Below are positions 8,479 through 17,259 of a stretch of 33,414 nucleotides of DNA, piece by piece. Both the position numbers and the translations under genes were made by a program. Source of the DNA: Acidobacteriota bacterium (lineage in GTDB: Bacteria > Acidobacteriota > Blastocatellia > Pyrinomonadales > Pyrinomonadaceae); assembly GCA_018269075.1 (NCBI GenBank), contig JAFDVJ010000057.1, forward strand, positions 27,274 through 60,687, given 5' to 3'. Within the stretch, counting starts at the first letter, position 1. Every line of letters begins with the position of its first letter. The notes under the pieces are model-generated. The model worked only from the letters and a program-made list of their open reading frames with translations. It was not told where the DNA came from and made no database searches.

Positions 8479-11400
8479 TCAGGGCGCGGCCGTGAAATTC
8501 AGATCGTCGCGGGCGTCCGTCAGCTCGACGACCTGCGTCGGCGGTTCGAACCGGTATTTTTTATTCGAAACGCCGACCGTGTAAACCGCGCCGGCCGGCA
8601 CCGATTCAAAGCGGTAGCGCCCGAAATTGTTGGTCAATACGGTGCGCGCCGCGCCGTTCGCGTCGGTCAGCGTGACCCGCACGTTGGCGATGCCCTGACC
8701 CATCGGCCCGGTGACCTCGCCGCCGAGCGCGACGCCGGCCGCGGTCGGCACAAAGATCGGCGCGAATTCCGAAGTGTTGCCGTCGGCGTCGGTGACGGTC
8801 GCGGTGATCGGGTCATTGGCGTTGATGCCCAGAACGCCCGCGTTGCCGAGATCGACGGTTTTCGTTCCGACCAATGCGCCGTCGTGATCCCCGAGCGTGT
8901 AATAGGTCGAGCCTAAAAACCGCTCGCCCTGCCCTTGCGCGTCGGCGTTGAAGAATTCGACGTACAGACCGTTCGCGCCGTAGTTGGAATATTCGGGCGC
9001 GGAATCGACCTGAAATTCGACGAACAGCTCGCCCCCGACGATTTGTTTCGAAACGATCGTCGGATAATTCTGCAGGTTGTTCGGCCCCGTGTCGGCGTCG
9101 TCCGGATCGTTCGGCGTATGGCCGGGCGAGCCGAGGTCGATGCCGAGACCGGTGTTGCCGAAGATCGAATTCGGATCGACCAGATTGCCGCTCCCGGCCG
9201 TTTCGTCGATCCGCACGCCCGCGCCGCCGTTGAAGGAGATCGTGTTGCCCGAATTCGGCGAGTCGCTGCCGATTTGATTGGACCCGGACTGGTCGGAAAG
9301 CAGCACGCCGTCGCCGGCATTGCCCAGATTCGTCGCGCCGGTTTGGTCCGTGCCGATGAATGCGCCGGCGATGATGTTGGACGCGCCGTTCCGGATCAGA
9401 ATGCCGGGGCCGCCGTTGGCGGCGATGATGTTCGGTTTTTCGATGATCGGGCCGGTGCCGGTATTTCCGATCAGAATGTCGGACGAATCGATCAAACCTA
9501 TTCCGCCTTCGTCGTTGCCGGCGGCGATCAGCTCTCCGTTCTCGTTCCGCGCGACCCCGATCAGATTGCCGGAAACGATCGAGCGCAGATCCGCGCCGCC
9601 GGACGGCGTGCCCGGAGCGGTGTTTCGCGGGCCGAAGAAGATCTGTTCGGTGTCGATAAACTGCAGACCCTTTTTGGCGCCGCCCGAGGTGATGTTGCCG
9701 CTAACGATGGTCCGGAGGGTCGAGACGGCGTTGATCCCGTAGTCAAGATTCGCGAATTTCACCCCGCCGGTGCTGACCCCGATATAATTTCCTTTGATCT
9801 CATTATACCTCGTGAGCGTCGGACTAAAGGGCGAATGCGCCCCGTCGAGCCGAATGCCGTCGCGCTGATTGCCGCCGATGACGTTTCCGTAGTCGGAAGG
9901 CTCCTCGGTCGCATTTTCCAGCTCGCCGATGATGTTGTGGTCGGAATGCTGAATCAGAATTCCGTTCCGGCCGTTGCCGACGGCCGGCGCCGTTTCGAGC
10001 TCGTTCTCGCGCTGAACGCCGATCAGGTTTCCGAGGATCCGGTTGCCGGAAGGATGAACGAACGATGCGTAGTCGGCCGCGATCCGAACTCCGTCTTCGG
10101 TATTTCCGGAAATGACGTTTCCGTCGAGTTGCCGCCTTCCGCCGATGATCGTGCCGGTCGCGCCCTCACCGAGATTGATGCCGACATTATTCGGAACCGC
10201 CAGATCGGGCGAGGCGCCGAGACCGATCCGGTTGATCCTGATCTTATTGCCCGTCGGCGCATCTCCACCCGAAACAACATTATTGCGAGCGATCAGGATG
10301 CCGTTTTCGGAGTTGCCGGAAATCACGTTTTGAAGAAACGTCGGCGCGGCCGGATCGTCCGGACCGATGCAGTTGTCCGAGGCCGCATTGACGAGCCTGA
10401 CTCCGTTTCGGTTCGGCAGCGGGAAATCGCCGTTGCCGGTCGTCCCGATGCGGTTACTCCAAAGGACGTTTTCCTTCGAAACGGCGTCGGTATTGCTTTT
10501 GGCGCCGATCTTCACGCCGTCCTCCGTGTTGCCGGAAATAACGTTGTCTTCGATCAGGTTTTTCCAGGCGCCGTTGGTCAGAAAGATGCCGGTTTCGTTG
10601 GGCAGCTGCGCGTCCTCCGAATCGGTTCCGATAAAATTCTGCCGGATCTTGTTTTCCTGAGGACCCGAGGGATTCGAAGCCGCATATTCGACCTTGACGC
10701 CCTCTTTCTGATTGCCGGAAATTACGTTTTTGAAGATATCGTTTTTCGAACCGCGCAGGAGGATGCCGGTTTGATTGGGAATCGTCGTTCCGGAGGCGGC
10801 CCCGATCAGATTTCCCATCACCCGGTTCTCGGCGGCCCCGATCTCGAACAGAATTCCTTCGAGATGGTTGCCGGCGATGACATTGGCACCCGTCGGCATC
10901 GAGTCGCCGATGAAGTTCTTATTTCCGTTGATGTAGATTCCGAGCTCGTTGGGCAGTCCCACGGTAGCCGTCAGATTGGTGCCGATGAAATTATGAAGGA
11001 ATGTGTTTTCGTTGGCGCCGCCGCTGCCGGCGCCGATCGTTCCGACGACGACGCCGTAATGGGTGTTGCCGGAAATCAGATTTCTGGAAATCGTATTCCG
11101 GTTGCTGAGGATCGCGATCCCGTCGACGTTGGGGCGCGGCGCTTCGCCCGAGAGCGAGACGCCGATGAAATTATGATTGACGATTGTCGTCTGCGAGGCC
11201 GCCGAGACGAATATTCCTTCGGTTCTGCTTTTTGTAATATAATTCCGCTCCGCGTTGCCGTCCTTGCCGATCTTCGTCAGAACGGCATTGCCGACGAAGA
11301 TGCCGCGCCCGTTCTCGTAGTTGGTAACGACGTCGTCGAGGGAGCCGATCTGGTTGCTGACGATGGTGTTGTTCCGGCTCGGCGTGCCGGCTTCCTGATC

Positions 11401-14400
11401 GGCGGAAAAAACGAAGGGCTCGTCCGGTATAACAGCCGCGCCGGCGGCCGCGCGCTTTCTGACGCTTTCCGTGATCTCCGCCAGCCGATCCTCGAAATCG
11501 GTCGAATTTTTGTTCAGCTCGCCGGAGGTCTGCCTGAAGAACGAGCGGAAATTCCCCTGCGTCGGCGGCGCGACGTCCGAAAGATAGACGGCGTTGAGGG
11601 CGACGTTGACAATCGTGTTTCCCGGATTGTCGTCGGAAGTCGTCGGGATCCGGTTCGAGACGCCGATCTCGTTGTTCGACGAGCTGATAAGTGAAATTCC
11701 GTTCAGACCGGCGAAGACGTAGTTGCCCGAGATTTGATTCCCGTTCGCATTCTCAAGCAGGATGTTGTTATTGTTGTTGAAAAACTTGTTTCCGCGGCTC
11801 AGCCGGTCGCCGATTTTGTTCCCGCTTGAATTCACCAGTTTGACGCCGGTTTCCATCGGGCTGCCGGTGCCTTCGAAGATGCAGTCGGTAACCTCGTTGT
11901 TCGAACCGCCGGAAATCAGGATTCCGTTCGATGCGAAGTTGGTGAACTCAAGCCCGTCGATCTCGGCGGATGAAGCGTTGATCAGTTTAAGACCGGACGC
12001 ACCGGTTCCGGCACCGGTTCCGTCGACCGTGATCAACGGGCCGACATAGCTCGGCGACTGGGAAAGTCCGTTGATCCAGACCGGCGAGGTTATTTGCGGC
12101 AGCGGCCCGGTCAGCGAGATGGTTTGCTCGCCGCGCGGCTCGATCTCGAACTTGATACGATCACGGCCCGGCCGGCGCTCGGCTTCCTGAATGGCCGCCC
12201 GCAGTGTGCACTGCTGCATCGGTTCGTTCGGATTGACGTCGCAAAATCCGTCATCCACGTCATCGCTTTCATCGCCGGTGACGTTGACGATGATTTCGCC
12301 TGAACAAAGCGGCGCTCCGTTGCGGATATCTCCGAAGTTCGTTCGCGCCCCGCTGCATTGGCCGGCGGCGCAGGAAAATTCCGAGGTGTTGCCGTCGGCA
12401 TCGGTCGCGGTCGCCGTGATCGCCAGATTGGCCGGGACCGGCAGCGCGGATCTGTATTCGAATTCGCTGAAGCCGTTTCCGTCGGTCGAAATATTGACGG
12501 AACCGATATAATTAGCGCCTTCGCCATAGCTGCTCTGATCGGCCGCCGGGCTCGAATAGAAATCGATCACAAAAGCGCGGCCCGGTTTACTTGAAAGCAT
12601 CCCCGCGACGGTAATGCTGCCGTCGCCGTTCTGCACCGGCGCGAGCAGTTCGGGGAAATTCTGCAGTTCATTCGCGCCGTCGTCCGCATCCTGACAATCG
12701 TTCGCCGTCACGCCGTCGCCGCCGCCGTTGAGGCCGGCGAAACTGCTGTTGAGATCGATTCCGAGACCGGCGTTGTCGTGGATCGAATTGTTGCGAACCG
12801 TGATTCGTCGCGACTGATTGAAAACGCCGGGGAAACCGTCGATCAAAACTCCCGCCGCAGTGCTGACGCGGATTCCGTTGTAGGCGATCTGGTTCGCTTC
12901 CTGATCGGTGCCGCCGATCTCGGCGCCGGAGCCGTCCTGAATCTCGATTCCGTTGCCGCCGTTGCCGAGCGGGCCGAGCGACGAATTCAGTCCGATCAGG
13001 TTGTTGACGATCTTCGTCGAAAGCGGAAAACTCTGACCGCCGAAAGCCGGCCGGATTGAAAGACCGTTGCCGGCGTTGCCCGAGATGATGTTGCGTTCGA
13101 GCGGATCGGTGCCGCCGACGATATTCGTTTCGGTAAAACCCCGGCTGAGGTTGATGCCGCTCCCGAAAATGCTCTGGTTGTCCGCGTCGTTCGGGATCGC
13201 GAAGGTGCCGGTCGCGTCCGTCCCGACGCGGTTGCCGTAAAGCGAGACCGTGCTGAAGTAACCGGCGCCGGGAAAATCGGAGCTGAAAGTGCCGGCGCCC
13301 ATCGGGCGGTGCAGATTCCCGGAAATCAGGTTGCCGAGCGCGACCGGTGCGTTGTTTTCGTCGCGGCCCGCCGCGCCGACGAGGACCTGACCGAAAACGA
13401 CATTGCCGAGGTTGATGCCTTCATTATTCGGAAGCGCCTGATTGCCCTGGGCGTTGGTGCCGATATAGTTGTTGAAAAAACCGATCGTTCCGCGGCCCGT
13501 GAAATAAATGTCCTCTTTGATTCCGGGATTGTTCGCCGAATAGAGATTGCAGAGTCCGGTACAGGCGCCGCCCGGCGTCGTACCGCCCGGCGCGCCGAAA
13601 TAGGAATAGGTAAGATTGTGAAAAATGTCGACGTTGCCGCGCACGCGGTCGAATCCGCCTTCGAGGTTGCGGTCGTTATTCGGCATTGCGATGTTGCCGG
13701 TGATGTCGGTGCCGATGTTGTTGCCGGCGATCGCGCAGAATCCGCCTTCAAAATCCGGCAGGAATTCCTCGCTGCAAACAATCGCGCCGAGGCCGTTGTC
13801 GGCGACGATGTTGCGGCCGGCCGGCGTGACCGCGCCGATCGTCGTCTGCGTCAGCGGCGACGTATTGATCGCCTCGGAACAGTTGCCGAGGGCGATCGTC
13901 CCGGCGGGATTCGTCCCGAACCGGTTGCCGGCGACGTTGTTGTTCAGCCCGATCAGTTCGTTAGTCTGTAAGTCGATCAAATTGGGAATCAACATTCCGG
14001 AACCCACGCAATGGCCGGGATAATTCAAATTTTCAATGCCGTTGCCGGAAACCGTATTGCCGTCGTTCGGATTCGTGCCGCCGAAGTTATTATCGGCGCC
14101 GGCCAAAAATACGCCCGTGATATTACCCAGTTTGGCCGTCCCCAAAGCATTGAGCCCGATGATGTTCCGGTAAAAGGAATTCGAGTTGCCGGCGGTGACG
14201 GAAAGCCCGGCGCCGCCCGTTTGCCGCGAATCGTTGCCCGACATAACGTTCCCGTCGATGTAGTTCTGATCGGAGTCGAAGATGTTCAGGCCCGTCGCCT
14301 TGTTCGCTTTTGAAAAACTGCCGGTCGGATCGGTGCCGAGATAATTGCTGACGATAAAATTGTTACCGTTCGTCGGCGCGTTCAAAGTCGTTTCGATCGT

Positions 14401-16479
14401 CACGGCGTTGCCGCCGACGAGGCTGCCGCTCTGGTTCGGAAGCGCCGGAAACTGGTTGACGGCGAGATTGTAAATAAACGAGTTGCTGGTGCGGACCTTT
14501 AAGCCGTCGGCCGCTGGCGAAGCGATGTTCGCGCCCGAAATCTCGACCAGTTTATTGCCGTTCGCGTCGCTCGAACCCTGCAGGGAAACGGCGTCCGTGA
14601 TCACCGGAAGCTCCGCCGAAGGCGTGATCGTATGGGTGCCCGCGCCGAGATTGAAAGCGATGATGTCCATTCCGGGGGCCGAATTGGCGAGCAGAATCGC
14701 GTTTCGGAGGCTGCACGGATTCGAATTCTGGCAGTCGCCGGTTTCGTCCGTCGAGGTCACGATGAAAACGTTCGCCGGCGCGGTCATCACCGCGGATGGA
14801 TTGCTCGCGCCCTGACGAAGAACGATCAGATCGCTCAGGGCGTCGAGATTGAGCCGCATCGGCAGCACCGCCCGGAGGCCGCCGGCGACGTCGAGATCGA
14901 CGATCTCGGCCGCCGCTTTCCGGCCTTCGGTCGCGGCCTGCGTGACGAGCCGGATCTGATTAGACGTCGAATCGACGAGCAGAATGTCGTCGAGGCGGCT
15001 GTCCGAGACGTTGACGCGCATCATTTTATTCGCCGAATTCGAGACCGCCGCCCCGGTCAGCCGCGCGCCGGCCGCGAGCGTTTCGAGCGACCACGCGGCC
15101 GGCGATGCGGGCCGGCCGGCGATGCTTCTTATAAACGCCTGTTTCGCTTTTTCCGTAAAGGCGGCCCGTTTCTGCGCGCCGTCGGCGATAATCGCTTCGA
15201 TTTCTTGCGGGTCGGGCTTTTTGAAATTTTTCGCGGCTTCCTGCTGTTTTTGCCGCAGGTAATCCAGCGAATTTTCGCCATTCGGCGCGCTCCGGTCGAT
15301 CAGCGGCATTCCCGCGGCGTCGGTTTCACCCGTCAACGCGCCCGCCGCTTCGATCGTCGCCAGATTCCGGTCGTCGACGCCGGTCGGCAGAGATAAGTTT
15401 TTCGCTGTCCGGGCCAGCTGTTCGCCGGTCAGTCGATGTTTCGGGGCGCGTTCCGAACGGTTCGCTGCGAGCCGGTAAAGGTTGCCGTCCGTGCCGAGCA
15501 GCGCGAGCGAGTCGCCGCGCGTCCCGCCGAATCGGCCGAACGTCAGCGCCGCAATCGAAAACGGCATCCGGCGCGCGGCGACCGCCGCCTTCGGGCGTTT
15601 GATGCCGGAATCGGGGAGCAGATCCCACGGATAAGCCTGCCCGCGGCCGTGGACGATCGTTAGATCCGGCCCGCAGCCGACCGCGACGTCGGCGTAAAAA
15701 TCGCCGTCGAGATCGCCGATCGCGAGCGCGGTCGCCGGCGCGGGCAGTTTGAAGATCTCGGGTTTATGACGAAACGCGCTTTCCGGGTGCTCGAAAACGG
15801 TGAGATAAGCGCCTTTCGAATCGGTGTAGGCGACGGCGAGATCGGTCTGACCGTCGGCCCGCCCGATCTCGCCCGTGCTCAGAGCGGTGATCCGGCCGCC
15901 GACGGCGATCGCCTGCGGGGCGGAAAAATTGCCCGCGCCGTCGCCGCTTAAAAGCGCCAGAAAATTCGCGCCCCCGGCCGCCGCGACGAGATCCGGACGG
16001 CCGTCGGCGTTGAAATCTCCGGCCGCCAGAAAATCGGGCGCAAAATCGAGCGCGGCCGATCGTTTGGCCGGTTCGAACGGCTGTGAGACGCCCTTTCGCG
16101 AATCCCGGCCTTTGTAAAATTGCAGACCGCCGTTCGCGTCGGCGACGACCAGATCGTTGATCCCGTCGGCATCGAAATCGGCCGAAGCCAGGGCTTCGGC
16201 GGGCGAATTATCGGCGGCGGCGGTGCCGTCGGAAGCGAGGTCGAAGCCGTCCTTAAAATTGACGTAAGGATTTCCGCGGCCGGCGGCGCGGATCGAAACG
16301 GGTTCGTCCGGCGATTCGTTTTTCGACGTTTGAGAGACGTCGTCCCGATTCGAGTCACTTCTCATCTGGAGCTCGGCGGTTCGCTGCCAGGCGAACAGAC
16401 CGATGACCGAAATGGCCAGAAAAACAAACAAACCCACGATCCGACGGGTTAATTCGAGCTTCTGCAAAGATTTTTTCAT
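8479..16479 (-). CDS. Giant secreted protein D: FG-GAP head, two CSLREA/beta-helix modules, C-terminal Ig-like domain (2666 aa)
   Basis: The start at 16479 has a GGAAAG site about 10 bases upstream and an export signal (IVGLFVFLAISVIGLFAW). Residues about 95-330 hold FG-GAP loops (DFDADGINDLV, DFNADGRPDLV, DLDGDFYADVAV). A CSLREA-type motif (CSLRNAILLANS) near residue 580 opens a long right-handed beta-helix of NxISGN, NxIGT and PNxxGI repeats. This ends in a sandwich domain closing with TATATDADGNTSEF near 1365. A second motif (CTLRAAIQEAE) near 1423 opens another beta-helix that ends the same way (TATVTDADGNTSEF) near 2565, so the central part is an internal duplication. Residues about 2580-2666 are a carboxypeptidase-regulatory-like beta-sandwich (GGEVTGPMGQGIANVRVTL, FGRYRFESVPAG). 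It may bind or process glycans, but no catalytic site is assigned. It is divergent from the second sigma-kinase operon. Confidence 0.92.
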   Translation of the reverse strand: MKKSLQKLELTRRIVGLFVFLAISVIGLFAWQRTAELQMRSDSNRDDVSQTSKNESPDEPVSIRAAGRGNPYVNFKDGFDLASDGTAAADNSPAEALASADFDADGINDLVVADANGGLQFYKGRDSRKGVSQPFEPAKRSAALDFAPDFLAAGDFNADGRPDLVAAAGGANFLALLSGDGAGNFSAPQAIAVGGRITALSTGEIGRADGQTDLAVAYTDSKGAYLTVFEHPESAFRHKPEIFKLPAPATALAIGDLDGDFYADVAVGCGPDLTIVHGRGQAYPWDLLPDSGIKRPKAAVAARRMPFSIAALTFGRFGGTRGDSLALLGTDGNLYRLAANRSERAPKHRLTGEQLARTAKNLSLPTGVDDRNLATIEAAGALTGETDAAGMPLIDRSAPNGENSLDYLRQKQQEAAKNFKKPDPQEIEAIIADGAQKRAAFTEKAKQAFIRSIAGRPASPAAWSLETLAAGARLTGAAVSNSANKMMRVNVSDSRLDDILLVDSTSNQIRLVTQAATEGRKAAAEIVDLDVAGGLRAVLPMRLNLDALSDLIVLRQGASNPSAVMTAPANVFIVTSTDETGDCQNSNPCSLRNAILLANSAPGMDIIAFNLGAGTHTITPSAELPVITDAVSLQGSSDANGNKLVEISGANIASPAADGLKVRTSNSFIYNLAVNQFPALPNQSGSLVGGNAVTIETTLNAPTNGNNFIVSNYLGTDPTGSFSKANKATGLNIFDSDQNYIDGNVMSGNDSRQTGGAGLSVTAGNSNSFYRNIIGLNALGTAKLGNITGVFLAGADNNFGGTNPNDGNTVSGNGIENLNYPGHCVGSGMLIPNLIDLQTNELIGLNNNVAGNRFGTNPAGTIALGNCSEAINTSPLTQTTIGAVTPAGRNIVADNGLGAIVCSEEFLPDFEGGFCAIAGNNIGTDITGNIAMPNNDRNLEGGFDRVRGNVDIFHNLTYSYFGAPGGTTPGGACTGLCNLYSANNPGIKEDIYFTGRGTIGFFNNYIGTNAQGNQALPNNEGINLGNVVFGQVLVGAAGRDENNAPVALGNLISGNLHRPMGAGTFSSDFPGAGYFSTVSLYGNRVGTDATGTFAIPNDADNQSIFGSGINLSRGFTETNIVGGTDPLERNIISGNAGNGLSIRPAFGGQSFPLSTKIVNNLIGLNSSLGPLGNGGNGIEIQDGSGAEIGGTDQEANQIAYNGIRVSTAAGVLIDGFPGVFNQSRRITVRNNSIHDNAGLGIDLNSSFAGLNGGGDGVTANDCQDADDGANELQNFPELLAPVQNGDGSITVAGMLSSKPGRAFVIDFYSSPAADQSSYGEGANYIGSVNISTDGNGFSEFEYRSALPVPANLAITATATDADGNTSEFSCAAGQCSGARTNFGDIRNGAPLCSGEIIVNVTGDESDDVDDGFCDVNPNEPMQQCTLRAAIQEAERRPGRDRIKFEIEPRGEQTISLTGPLPQITSPVWINGLSQSPSYVGPLITVDGTGAGTGASGLKLINASSAEIDGLEFTNFASNGILISGGSNNEVTDCIFEGTGSPMETGVKLVNSSGNKIGDRLSRGNKFFNNNNNILLENANGNQISGNYVFAGLNGISLISSSNNEIGVSNRIPTTSDDNPGNTIVNVALNAVYLSDVAPPTQGNFRSFFRQTSGELNKNSTDFEDRLAEITESVRKRAAAGAAVIPDEPFVFSADQEAGTPSRNNTIVSNQIGSLDDVVTNYENGRGIFVGNAVLTKIGKDGNAERNYITKSRTEGIFVSAASQTTIVNHNFIGVSLSGEAPRPNVDGIAILSNRNTISRNLISGNTHYGVVVGTIGAGSGGANENTFLHNFIGTNLTATVGLPNELGIYINGNKNFIGDSMPTGANVIAGNHLEGILFEIGAAENRVMGNLIGAASGTTIPNQTGILLRGSKNDIFKNVISGNQKEGVKVEYAASNPSGPQENKIRQNFIGTDSEDAQLPNETGIFLTNGAWKNLIEDNVISGNTEDGVKIGAKSNTDAVSKENVLWSNRIGTTGNGDFPLPNRNGVRLVNAASDNCIGPDDPAAPTFLQNVISGNSENGILIARNNVVSGGDAPTGNKIRINRIGLGASPDLAVPNNVGINLGEGATGTIIGGRRQLDGNVISGNTEDGVRIAADYASFVHPSGNRILGNLIGVQRENELETAPAVGNGRNGILIQHSDHNIIGELENATEEPSDYGNVIGGNQRDGIRLDGAHSPFSPTLTRYNEIKGNYIGVSTGGVKFANLDYGINAVSTLRTIVSGNITSGGAKKGLQFIDTEQIFFGPRNTAPGTPSGGADLRSIVSGNLIGVARNENGELIAAGNDEGGIGLIDSSDILIGNTGTGPIIEKPNIIAANGGPGILIRNGASNIIAGAFIGTDQTGATNLGNAGDGVLLSDQSGSNQIGSDSPNSGNTISFNGGAGVRIDETAGSGNLVDPNSIFGNTGLGIDLGSPGHTPNDPDDADTGPNNLQNYPTIVSKQIVGGELFVEFQVDSAPEYSNYGANGLYVEFFNADAQGQGERFLGSTYYTLGDHDGALVGTKTVDLGNAGVLGINANDPITATVTDADGNTSEFAPIFVPTAAGVALGGEVTGPMGQGIANVRVTLTDANGAARTVLTNNFGRYRFESVPAGAVYTVGVSNKKYRFEPPTQVVELTDARDDLNFTAAP

Positions 16480-16602
16480 ACCGTTTTCTTTCCACTAAAA
16501 TTTATGACGTTTACAGATAACGCCCGCCCGGCGGGGAAAAACGGACATTGTTTTTTTCGAAAAATCCGGTTTCTGCGAAAAGTCCGCCGAATTTTCCGGA
16601 AA

Positions 16603-16634
16603 TTGAAAAAAAATCGGCGATCCGCGTTTATAAT
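16603..16634 (+). promoter_or_regulatory. Sigma-70-like promoter of the second ECF-kinase module
   Basis: A perfect TATAAT lies at 16629-16634. TTGAAA at 16603-16608 is a possible -35 but the spacer is 20 bases, longer than usual. The sequence before the -10 (CGGCGATCCGCG) resembles the one before the module 1 -10. Confidence 0.45.
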
Positions 16635-16689
16635 TTTGACCGGAATTCAAATAGAATAAGGTCAAATTCCTGTTCGAATTACGGATTTT

Positions 16690-17259
16690 ATGAAAGCCCG
16701 CGCGGAAATTACGGAAATCCTGAAATCCTGGCGAAGCGGCGACGAAGCGGCCGCCGAGACGCTCTATTCGCTCGTCTACGAAGAGCTCCGCCGGCTCGCG
16801 CGGTCGCTGATGCGGCGCGAGCGCGCCGAGCATACGCTGCAGCCGACGGCGCTCGTCCACGAAGCCTATCTCAGACTGATCGACCAGCAGACCGACTGGC
16901 AGAGCCGCGCCCATTTTTACGGGATCGCCGCGCAGATGATGCGGCGCATTCTGGTCAACCACGCGCGCGACCGCCGGGCCGACAAGCGGGGCGGTCCCGA
17001 CCGCTTTCAAATTTCGCTGACCAGCGCCGAAAATATCGGCGCCCAGAAAGCGGTCGACGTGCTCGCGCTCGACGAGGCGCTCGTCAATCTCGAAAAATTC
17101 GACCCGCGCAAATCGCGCGTCGTCGAGCTGCGTTTTTTCGGCGGCCTGACCGAAAGGGAAATCGCGGAAATCCTGCAGGTCAACGAAAAAACGATCCGCC
17201 GCGACTGGACGATGGCGAAGATGTGGCTGCACCGCGAGCTCTCGGAGAATGAAGGCTGA
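16690..17259 (+). CDS. ECF-family RNA polymerase sigma factor, module 2 (189 aa)
   Basis: A paralogue of the sigma factor at 5210-5788. The same blocks are seen: LVYEELRRLARSLM, HTLQPTALVHEAYLRL, AHFYGIAAQMMRRILVNHAR, RVVELRFFGGLTEREIAE, NEKTIRRDW and KMWLHREL. Regions 2 and 4 are both intact and it belongs to the TIGR02999-type ECF group. The recognition-helix residues differ from module 1 (NEKTIRRDW against SPATVKREW), so the two may read related but different promoters. Its TGA overlaps the kinase ATG (TGATG at 17257-17261), which points to translational coupling. The start at 16690 has only a weak GGA six bases upstream. Confidence 0.93.
   Translation: MKARAEITEILKSWRSGDEAAAETLYSLVYEELRRLARSLMRRERAEHTLQPTALVHEAYLRLIDQQTDWQSRAHFYGIAAQMMRRILVNHARDRRADKRGGPDRFQISLTSAENIGAQKAVDVLALDEALVNLEKFDPRKSRVVELRFFGGLTEREIAEILQVNEKTIRRDWTMAKMWLHRELSENEG

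Noticed and set aside
8935..11694. 919-codon open frame on the plus strand opposite the giant gene D
   Set aside because: It mirrors the codon pattern of D; the protein is a low-complexity R/D/V/A-rich string without motifs. It is a GC-driven antisense shadow.
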